Shown here: in pieces, positions 39,701 through 51,700 of the stretch
Numbering within the stretch: position 1 is the stretch's first letter
Layout: each line of letters begins with the position of its first letter
DNA from: Vandiemenella viatica
Taxonomy: Eukaryota > Arthropoda > Insecta > Orthoptera > Morabidae
Assembly (NCBI GenBank): GCA_031002005.1
Contig: CM061919.1
Coordinates: 16,873,687 to 16,937,686 of the forward strand
Length of the DNA stretch: 64,000 nt
Direction of reading: 5' to 3'
Translations under genes and position numbers: made by a program
Notes under the pieces: generated by a model
Told to the model about the DNA's origin: nothing
What the model saw: only the letters and a program-made list of their open reading frames with translations
Databases searched by the model: none

Positions 39701-42700
39701 GACATATTTATGATCTGAACCCACGGTGCAAACTTCCTTCTTGAACTTACTGAACTGCATCTCCTTCCTAAACTTCACCTGGTCCCATTCTCAGACTGAC
39801 ATCACTTTTCTGGATGAGGACATCTCTGTACAAAATGGTCACTTACACACCTCTGTGCATATAAAGCCCACTAACCTACAACATTTTGGTAGCTGCCACC
39901 CATATCATACAAAATGTTCCATCCCATAGAGCCATTCGAAGCAAACGCATTTGCTCTGATCACGAATCCTTTACTCTCTACTCCAACAACCTAACCCAGG
40001 CACTCATAAACTGCAATTATCCTCCAGAACTAGTTCAAAAACAGCTCTCAACAGTCAGGAACTGTCCACCCACCGACAAAAACAACCCAAAACCAGCCAG
40101 AACCCTGTTTTTCTCACCCAGTTTTTCCCTGGCCTGGAATCGCTAAACCAGATTCTTCGTTTGGGCTATGACTTTCTCAGATCCTTTCCTGAAATGCGCT
40201 GCACTCTTCCCACTATCCTTCCCACCACACCCCGTGTCACCTTCAGCAGACCGCCTAATCTAAAAAACATACTTGTACTAAAATATGAACCCTCTGATGC
40301 TCATAAACCACAGTTTGGATCCTTCCCTTGTAAGAGAACCCATTGCAAAAACTTGCAGTATGTATCCACCTACCACTACCTATTTCAACCCTACTACTAG
40401 TGAAACCTACCCCATAATAGGTCATGCTACTTGTACAACCACCCATCTCATATACCAGCTCACCCCGTCGTCAACTGTCAAAGTTTCTACATTGGCCTTA
40501 CCTCAAACTCATCCATCAGAATGAATGATCACAAACAAACAGTTTACTCCCAAAACCTGGACCTCCCTGATTCTCACCATGCCAGTACTAACAACACCGT
40601 GACCTTAATAACTGCTTCACAGTCAGAGTAATTAGAGTACTTTCAGACACTACCTCCCAATCTGAACTTCGCAGGTGGGAATTGGCATATCAACACATAC
40701 TGCAGACTTGACATCCCCTAGGCCTTAATTTCCGTTATTATCTTCCATCCTCACCCTGTACACCCGTCACTGGCCAGCACAATAGATTCATATATATTTA
40801 TAGACCTTATTTCAAAAGTTTTCAATTTTTTATTTATTTATTAATTTTTTATTACTATTATTTTTCAGTGTATATTATTATTATTTCCCATTTTAATCTT
40901 TCTTGTGGTTATATTATTGTTGCACCCCCACCACCTCCGACAGTCAATTTCATTCTATGAGTGACTGCGTCAAACGCAAGGCTTGCGCGAGCTCAGCCAG
41001 TTACTTCTGTTAACTTGACAAAGGGTTCTAACCCGAAATATTGTATTTTTTGTGTTTGTTGTTTTGTGTTGCTGCTGCCCTCCTCCCTGGGCGTATTTTA
41101 CCTGTCCTTTCCATATAAATATCGCCTTGCGGCAGTTCTTTCCTATCATTGTTACCTATACATGATACTATTTAGATTTGTACCTATTTTTATTTAGCTG
41201 CAACTCTTAAAACATATGACTGTGCAATAATTTTTTACCACCTCATTCTATGTGAAATACGCTTAAAAATTTCATATCTTTCGTATTTAAAAATGGTTTT
41301 TTATTTTTTTTTAAAAAATGGCGTTTCCACTATTCTTACTTAAAATTGATGCTGTTTCTGGTTATTACTATCCCACCTTTAAAATATCTTTATTTTGGAA
41401 TTATGTTAAAACTTGGTGCTGTGCAATGTAAGATTATGTTTAAACTCTCTTTTTTTCATTATATGAATTATTATTGCTTGTCCACAGTCATCATATCATT
41501 ACTCTAGTTAATATTCTCATCCTTTTAAATCTATTTTGATTTGGTTACTATTATATCTCCCATGTTTAATATTTTTGATTACTTAAAATGCCTATGCAGA
41601 CAAACTCAATTTTTTTTATAAAGTCTATTTATGTGGTGACAAGACACTGCCATACTTTATTTAATAAAGGATTTTTCTTTATTAGCTCAAAATCTATTGT
41701 CAAGTGTGCTCTTACTGTCACCCAGCTGGCTTGATTTTCTTTGTGGTTGAAATGAAATTACTCATCCAATTCCTGTCATATATATAATATTTTCTAATTA
41801 TATAAACCATATATCAAAATGTTTACTTTTGAACATAGTATCTGTGGAAATGTTTGCAACATTTTGCTTTCAACTTCTGGTTCATATTCCTTAAATGATA
41901 CCACCTTGATTTTTGCTTGGAAACTGCTATAATATTAAGTTTGACTTTATACACTTTAAGTGTAATATTTAAAAGCTTTAATGTCTATCTTCCTTTGAGT
42001 ATTAGAAGGCTACTGCTACGTTATAATTAGTCTATGATGTCAAAGCTTTTGTACCGGCCCTTGCCTTACTCAGTCACATAATTAAGAGATTATACTTTAT
42101 TTGTTGTAATCATCTTACTTATTGTCATTCAAATCCTTCTCTCTTAAGTTATGGTAAGTGATGAGTTTACTTTCCGTATCCTTCATCAAATTCATAATGC
42201 TTTTATTTGTGCTGTTCAATAATCAATCAGTAAATGCACTTACTTCATGTAAAACTGTTATGAATTCTTGTCTTTCCTGTAAATTGACTGCAAACCATTT
42301 GTACACTTTGTCAATATGTAAATCCATTTCATGTGTATCCTGGAAAAGGAGTCAAGAATCAGTATAAACCAAATGTAACTACCTATTTTGGAATTACACA
42401 CTAAACAAAGTACACAGTGAAATGAGAGGAATTTAATTTTTTTTACCATACATGGTGCTGATTCCGACAGATCTTTTTTGCTTCCATGCTGATGTATCTG
42501 TTTTAAGCACACGTGTAAAACTGCATGTCATTTTATTAAGCAGCTTTCTTAATACACAGATTTACTGTGAACATATCTTAAAATGTTTAAAATTTAATAT
42601 CATACGGTGCGTAAAAGCATAGATGCTCATCAAGGGGGAAGTTACGGACAGGTAATTGCCTTTATCTATGACCATGATATTCTTTACCAATCCGAAGAGG

Positions 42701-45700
42701 TCACTACTCCATGAAACAAAAATTGAATTCTTTTGAAATATAGATATATTCTTTTCTTTAAACTGGCTCTTGTATCAGCTATAGTTATCAAAAGTCGGCT
42801 TTGGCACTTAAATGAAGATTGCTCCACAAGTGAAATAATTCCCTAAGTCCAACAAACGATAAGTTGGTTTACCCCCACAATTTTTTTGAAGTTCCAGTAA
42901 TATGGTTAACACATTCTTTTATAAATGAATGTCTAACACAAGATTCACTCAAACATTAATTTACTAGAGTCTGAGGTTTCTAAAAGATCATGTCTTCTAT
43001 CTGTAAATTGCCACACTGTTTCTAAAGTTCAACATAGTCAAAACAGTCACAAACTATGATGCATAATCATATACCTCTGCCACTATAGAGCACACACAAA
43101 CGACTGCACATCTCGAAAACCAAAAAATCGCTGGGCAATGACAGTCTCCTTTATGAACTTTGCCTGATCCTAGTACAAAATTTCATCAATATTTCTTGGG
43201 ATTATACTTTAAATCAAGTTATGTATTTTGACAATTTTAGATTCTTTAGGAGAATGTGTATTTAACTTTTACTACTATTGTTTTGAATTCACTCATCCTC
43301 TTGTTGCTGTATCAATTCAAAATATTTGACCAAAACTGATTTCTTTGAAATTTACCCAGTTTATTAGGGTGATTTTGAGATACATTTTATTTCTTAACAA
43401 TTATTCTGAAATACCTTTTATTTTAGCTGAAATCAGACCCTGAAGTTTACACAATTCATGATTTTTAATGCTACAATTCCTTTTTAAATCAATTTTGAAA
43501 TGTACTTTTAATGATAATTTATGCTTTGCAAATTTCAATTTCTTATTTTGTTTCTATTTCATGATTTACACTTTTTATTCCAAACATGTAATAATTATAA
43601 GATGATTAATTTCCATGTAGGTATATAAAACTGTCTAATACCTATTATCTTTTGTTTTACCTTCTTGAACTTGAGTATTTATACATTTTTTTCATATGTT
43701 TAACTCAAATTTATAACTTTTTTATGGGTTTATCATTAAATTAGCAGTGTAAAATGAATTACTTATTGATGGTGACATACTTTATTAGGCCAAACTTTTC
43801 TTACTAGAATTTCAGTTACCTCTTTATTGCCCTCTTTTTATGACATGATTTGTACGTTCTTCTTATTTAAATATAGTTTTGTTTTATTCTGTGTGTTATA
43901 TAATGAAACATGTTTAATTATTTACACTTGAGCTAACTTTGTCATTTGTGAAAATCATCAATATCCTTTAAATTCTTTAATTCTATGTTATGAATGAAGT
44001 GAATTCTTTCTATTCTCATCTTTAGCTATCCTATTTTCAATCTTTCAGACAGACTTATTTTATTTACAACTTTTTCCACTCAAAAATAGATCATTTGTTG
44101 CATTTTTGAGATATTAAATATCCACTTTTAAAATGTTTTAGACATTCAAACTTTTATTGAAATGATTATTAGATCCTTTTTTACTTCTATACTAATGTTA
44201 TATCAATGAAACTTTGCTTAATTACACATGTTTATGTTTCTTAATCTGCTGTCATCTGTCATACAATAGTGTTAATGAATGCATGGAAAACTGCTTTATT
44301 ACAAGTGGTAAAATTATTCTTAAAAGTATATTCCATACCAAAATAAATTCATTACATTCTTATAAAAGTTTATGGTGACTGTTCTTCACTTTCAACAGCA
44401 AAAATGTGCTGTAAAAACTAAATGTGGCCATACCAGCCTTGATTTAGGGTTTTCCAAAACATGCATCAATACCAGAAATCAGTAAACAAAGACATGCTGC
44501 ATTCTTAGATTGACATCAAGTGTCAGATTCTTGAGACCACACATGTTTCAAAAGAGCATGTAGGCTACATATCACATGAAGAATTAAACATGAAAAAGAT
44601 TTACACAAGATTATTGGCACGCTTGATAATAGCGGATCAAAAACTCAAATATATCAATGGAGCATTCTAATGGTGATAAAATTAATTTCATGCTCTAGTT
44701 TATAACTTTTAATGATACTTCAACCGACCAACACCTGAAACAGTGGAAATAAGCTGGCTCCTTCAGTGCCAAAAAACAAAAAGTTCCATCACCAGCAAAA
44801 GTCATGTCATCAGTCTTTTATGATGGTAAAAGAATTTTATATAGCAATTACATTGAAAAACATGAAACAACAACTGGATAGTGCAGTCCCAATTTTTCAA
44901 ATGACTAGCCGAAAAAATTCATGAGAAAAGACCGAATTAAATGAAAAAACTTTTTTATCAAGACAATGCTCTTCCTCAAAAAAGATTTTTGATGGCAAAC
45001 AGAAAACTAAGAGATTTACAATACTGTTTTTATATCTACCAAGTTCCTAAGAACTGGCTCTCTACAGCCTGCAGCTCTTCTGTAAACTCAATCTCTCAAT
45101 GCTTGTCACCATCTTTTGTTGACTCAAGACACAACAGTGTGAAACTTCCTTATGCAAAACAACTTCGGTAATAGGAAAATAGTATTGGAATATTTATGAG
45201 TTAAATTCAATTTAAAAACAACAATAATTTTTAAATTATAATTTTATTCTTTCAACTATGCTAGGTCAATATTTTCCCAAACTACCTTCATAGTTTCTTT
45301 CTAGGTACAAATCACATTTGTATTTATAAAAAATAATATATTTCAGATAAACACAGCAAAAACTCAATAGCTAAAATTCACTTTTCAAACATTTGCTTTT
45401 TAAATCTGAACATGAATGATTAAATTAAATCAGTTACTTACCCAGGACGATCACAAAGTTATAACAACAGATAACACAAAAAAGGTAAACACACATACAC
45501 AGAATTTGAGATAATCCTTTAATGATAAACAGTGTCACTTGAAATTTGTGTATTAGAATTTGTTTTATTTTGTATGCATGTCATCCCCACCACCACCTCC
45601 CAAATTCAAAATGCCCAAATGCCTCCACCTTCAGTAATTGATGAGAATACTTTTCTTATTCTTGTTCAGTTCATATTGCCATCTGTCTCAGAATTGGCAG

Positions 45701-48700
45701 TTAGTGAAAACAAGCCTTCTCTCAACTAGCCCTCATTTTCTCTATACTTATACTGGTGTTTGAACTCACAGGTGCAGTATTTTTTCCATCCAATAATTTT
45801 AATTCATTTAGTAACCAAGTTCTCTTCTTCTTGTAGACATTTTTATCAGTTTTCTTAACCTACAAGAAACAAAATAAATATTAATTTTTTTTAAAGTAAA
45901 GGAAAAACCTTAATAAATAACTATTAAGAAATATCAATTTCTACTTACACACTTTTAATTGACATTTTATTATTATTATGTGTGAATATTATGACCATCA
46001 TCACAAAATTCAACTAGATATTAATAATAATCCTGTGAACTTACAAACAATGATATCTTTTTTTATTTATGAGGTGTGTTCAAAAAATAATGGGAATTTT
46101 CATTAAGGATTTTATTTATTCGTCTACACCGATGTTATCCCCTTCAAAACAGTCCCCATTAGATATTACACATTTATGCCAGCACTTCTTCCAATCCCCA
46201 AAACACTTCTAAAACACGATCTTTGGGATAGCTTTGACCTCTTTCAGTGATGCAATTTTAATCTCATCTATGCTTGTAAAACGATGGCCTTTCCAGGTTT
46301 TCTTTATTTTTGGGAACAGATAAAAGGCACACAGGGACACGTCTGTTGAATATGGAGGTTGGGGCATCATTACAGTGTTGTTTTTTGACAAAAATTCATG
46401 AACAAGCAATGTGTATGAGTAGGTGCATTAGTGTGATGCCAAATCCATTAATTGTTTTCCCACAAATCTTTGGACTGCTTCACACAAACAGAATTGAACT
46501 TGAAGGTAGTATTCCTTATTGATCGCTAGATCATATAGCAAGAACTTCGTGGTGCAGTATGCCATCAAAATCGAAGAACACAGGAAGCGTAAGTTATTGA
46601 TGCGCCAGAATGACCCGTACGCTTGTCATCTTCTGTGTCTTCACGACCATCTTGAAAACACTTATACCATTCGTAAACCATTGTGTTACTCATAGTAGAT
46701 TCATCAAAAGCAATTTTTAACATTTCTAAAACTTTGTTGCACTTAATTTCATTTTCATAGCAAAATTTAATGCAAATTCTCTGATCCATAATTTATACAT
46801 ATGAAAAATCGCCCACTGTATCAAAACGTGTTATCCTTTTAACAGCTGACAAGAGACTAAGACATCCAATATAGCTCAAAATGAATAGATACTTTTAAGA
46901 CATTTTGCCAACACAACAACGAAAAAATAATGCCAATTGGACTAATATAGCATGTGAAATTTCAAAATTCCTGTTACTTTTTGAACACACCTGATATAGT
47001 AGAGATTATAGTTTTTTGGGTTACTGATTATGGCCTTTATGACAGACACACTCTCTAGGTCAGAAAAGAAAAAAAGACAAACATTAAGCCAGCAATTTTA
47101 ACATGTCATTTGTATCAACAAACTGAAGTAGTGTTATATATAAAAATAATAATTTAATGGGTTTCATAATTGAGGTAAATACAAGAATCATAATGCTTTC
47201 ACAATCAGGCAACAAGAAGAGAGTGTTCTCAAATGCTAAAACACTTCAAAGATTCTGAAATAAATTTCAACTTTCTCAAAACTAAAAGGGTATCAACGGC
47301 AAGGGGATGCAGAAGGCAATGGGAAACCTCTGCATTAAAGACCCTAAGGGTATCCCGAAGGCATGTAATCCTCTCAAATTACATATAGTCCGATGGCTTC
47401 TTCCTGGGTAAAATATTCCAGAGGTAAAGTAGTCCCCCAATTGGATCTCCGGGCGGGGACTGCTCAGGAAGGAGTCATCAGAATAGATACACATTCTACG
47501 AGTCGGAGTGTGGAATGTTAGAAATCTGAATAGGGCTGGTAGATTAGACAACTTAGAAAGGGAGATGGAACGACTTAAGTTAGATATTGTTGGATTAGTG
47601 AGATTAAATGGAAAGACTCCCTGGAATTTTTGGTCGGGGGAATACAGGATAATTAGCACACAAGCTGTCAATGGAGTCGCTGGTGTAGGATTTGCAATGA
47701 ATAACAGAGTAGGGAAATGGGCGAGTTATTGTGAACAGTTTAGTGCCAGGATTATTTTGATGAGATTAGAAACTAAGCCCGCCCCAACCACGTTAGTACA
47801 AGTGTACATGCCAACGTCACAGGAAGATGATGAAGTAATAGAGAAAATATACGCTGAAACTGAAGAATTAATCCAATATGTGAAGGGGGAGGAAAATTTA
47901 ATAATCATGAGTGATTGGAATGTGGTAGTGGGAGAAGGAAAAGAAGAGAATACTGTAGGAAGTTTTGGTATAGGAGAAAGAAATGAGCAAGGAAGCAGAC
48001 TGTTAGAATTTTGTGAAAGATATAAGATAGTTGTGGCAAACACACTGTTTAAGAACCATGCAAGAAGGATATACTCCTGGAAACGTCCAAGGGATACAGG
48101 CAGAGATCAGCTAGATTATATCATGGTCACAACTGAGGATGAATGGAATGCATTAAAGACCGAAACAATGAAAGCTGGTGCAGAAACATTAGGCTTTAGG
48201 GAACAAGCCACCCGGAAACCTTGGATCACAGAAGAAATTTTGGAGTTGATGGATCAGAGGAGAAAAAACAAAAATGCTCAGGATGAAGCAGGAAGAGAGC
48301 AATACAGACAATTTATAAATCAAATAAACAGGAAGTGCAAAAAGCAAAAGAAAAATGACTAGAAGAAAAGTGTGAAGAAGTAGAAAAGGAAATAGTCATA
48401 GGTAAAGTAGATTTTGCATATAGGAAGATCAAAGAGAATTTAGGAGAAATGAAGAAAAGAGGTATGAACATTAAAGCTGCTGATGGGAAACCTCTTTTAA
48501 GCTCAAACGATAGAGCTAACCGATGGAAGGAATAATTTGAGAAACTCTATGATGGAGACGGCTTGAACAATAGCGTAATGGAAAAGGAAGGCGATGTCGA
48601 CATTGATTACTTAGGAGATCCTGTTTTGAATGCAGAATTTAATAGAGCTCTGTATGACTTGAAATCAAATAAGGCAGTTGGAATCAATGGGATCCCTGCA

Positions 48701-51700
48701 GAACTTCTTAAATCCCTAGGAGAAGAAGGAATTAGAAGATTATTCAAGTTGATATCAAAAATTTATGAAACAGGAGAAATTCCAACTATTTTGAATAAAA
48801 ATATCATCTTCACACTCCTGAAGAAAGCACAAGCCAACAAATGTGAGAATTATCGCACCACTAGTCTAACATCACATGCTTTAAAATTACTAACCAGAAT
48901 AATATACAGAAGGATGGAAAGGGTAGTAGAAGAGATAGTAGGTGAAGATCAGTTTGGGTTAAGGAAACATCGCGGTACAAGGTAAGTAATTCTGGCACTA
49001 AGATTAATACCTGAAGGGCGGATCAAAAAACAAAGATAATTTTATGGCATTTGTTGATTTAGAAAAAGTTTTTGATAATGTTAGGTGGGACAAGATGTTC
49101 AAAATTTTAAAGAAGTCAGGTCTAAAATACCAAGATAGAAGAATACTTTATAATCTTTGTAAGAATCATGTAGCTATAATAAAAGTAGAGAATCATGAGA
49201 GACACCCATCAGTTAAAAAGGGGGTGATACAAGGTTTTGGTTTATCCCCATTAATATTCATCTTGTATGTAGAAGAAGCAATAAAGGAAGTGAAAGGAAG
49301 ATTTGAATTTGGAATAAGTATTTAATGAGAAAAAATCAGCCTGCTGCGATTTACTGATGACATTGTCTTGTTAGCAGAACAGGTTGAGGGTATTGAGAAG
49401 TTATTGAATATCATGAAAATATACTGAAGGACGATTTTTGACTAAATATAAACCAAATCAAGACAAAAGTGATGAAATGTAGCAGAAAAGATACCAATAC
49501 TAGTGGATTAAATATAAAAATAATGTCAGATGAGATAACAGAAGTTAGTGTATTTTACTACTTAGGAAGTAAAATTACAACCGATGGCCAAAGCAGGAAT
49601 GATGTTAAAAGCAGAATAGCAGTAGCGAGAAGAGCCTTCATGAAACAGATAAATCTTTTAGTTTCAAATATTGATCTAGGACTGAGAAAGAACTTTTTAA
49701 AATTCTATGCGTGGAGAGCAGCACTTTATGGCAGTGAAGCATGGACTTTAGGAATACAAGAAAGTAGGAAAATAGAAGCATTTGAAATGTGGTGTTATAG
49801 AAGGATGTTGAAAATTAAGTGGACGGATAAAGTATGAAACGAATGAGTTTTGGACATGATGGGCGAGGAAATAAGTTTGTAGAAGAGTCTTATAGAAAGA
49901 AGAGACAGGATGGTAGGTCATATTTTGAGACATGCAGGATTGGTTAACTTGTTAGTGGAGGGAACAGTCAAAGGTAAGAACTGCAGAGGAGACAGAGATT
50001 AGAAATATAAGAGGCAGATAATTGAGAACGTGAGTTGCAAGGGGTATGTTGAGATGAAAAGGTTAGCAGAAGATAGGAAGGGATGAAGGATTGCATCAAA
50101 CCAGTTGAGAGACCGACGACAGCAAAAAAAAGGGGGTGGGGGTGGGGGTTATCAAAAAGTCTCCAAGAACAATGGAAGGAGGCAAAATCAGTACATCAAC
50201 ATTTATAATATTCATAACAATGGCCACATAAAAGTCATCTGGAAAATGTATGGTCAATTCATTAGTTATTTTTACATACATATGAAACTGGAATATTTGA
50301 TATCTTAATTTAAGTGATCACATGTCATTTATAAATTGGAGTATTATTCCAGATATCCTGATGGGGCAACATTACTTATAATGTGCCAATATTTGAAATT
50401 CTTACAGTAGGCTGCTTAGTGGCAGAACTGGCTCCAACAATAGCTATCTGTGCAGAGCAACTATTTTTCTGACCTCCAACTGTCAACAGTCAGAAAATGT
50501 CAATCAGTAAATGGGGAGGGATAAGTAGTTTGATATCTGGAATGGATCACCATTTAATAAACATTTAGTCAGAACAAACTGCTGATAAGCAAATATACAG
50601 ACTAGTAAAGCACATTTCCGTAAGCAAGTTCGTGGTATGATGTCCAGATTATTTAAAATTTTATAACTTGTGCAGTGCCCTAGAGTTAGCATTTTGAAGT
50701 TTGTGATACTAAAGATGTCTTTTCAAAACACTTGATACTGAACTAAGATCGGTCACTAACTGTTATTTAACATTTATTACTGTAGGTTTATCATTTTTTG
50801 CACTTCATCAAAAAAATGTATAACTTTAAGCAGAACGAAACATAGGAAAGCAGTAAACTTCCATATCACTAATGATCTCTATGTTTTGTGGTATTTTACT
50901 GTAAGACATCTGTAGTGAGATAAGAAATTGTGCAGACAAAATCAGCAGTATTTTATAGATAATTTTTCTCCTGTAAAACTTCCTTGCCAAACAACAAAAA
51001 AAGTCTGCTGCTACAAAACTTGAGTTGCATGTCCTCAATTCATGGGGAGAGGTTTGGGATTTAACTAAAAACTTTGATGTTTAATTTGGTGGTTAGGAAT
51101 TGTGCAGCACCACCTCTCTTACCAAGCAAGCCTGAACCCAAACATTTCTTCCACCACCCGAATTTGAACCAGCTAACCCTCTTCTGGAGCCAAACATAAA
51201 CACAGTGCCACAGTCACTTGAGTAAATGAGGTGTGTTACAGTACTTCAGCATTATGAAACTATCAGCAATATTTAACCCGCATCATTTGACTAAATAATA
51301 ATACCCTTGCTTACCACAATCTTTTTCATTAACTGCAGCCTTTCATTTCAATATTTAGCATAATAATCGTGCAACTGAACATAGGATGATTCTTTGACTG
51401 TGTCATCAAAACTACAGTGGTGTACATGTTCTCTGGTCAGTCATCCAGAAGATCAAATAAATTTGTGCAACTGCATTTAAATTTTGCTAACAGGATAACC
51501 CAGGTTATTTCCAGAGCTTTAGGCAAACACTGAACCAATTCAGGAATAAATGTCAAAAAACAATGAGAATCATGCGAGTCCCATATCCATATAAACATTC
51601 TCAATTACATTAATTTATCTAGATTTCTAGATACCTATTATCATGAAGTCATCCTTAATGAAGAATGCACTTCTGACAATCTTTAATCTTAACCCGACTC

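Larger units (their letters stand above)
47285..50135 (+). mobile_element. RTE-like LINE, full length but decayed
   Basis: The 5' leader (47285-47505) contains several small direct repeats around gggtat, followed by endonuclease and reverse transcriptase. The 3' end is close to the A/G-rich stretch at 50126-50147. Protein blocks match the RTE-like elements often annotated as craniofacial development protein 2-like. It lies in Sec3 intron 1, antisense to the gene. A fragment of a related element is at 23463-24450 and a more distant one at 54925-56115. Confidence 0.88.
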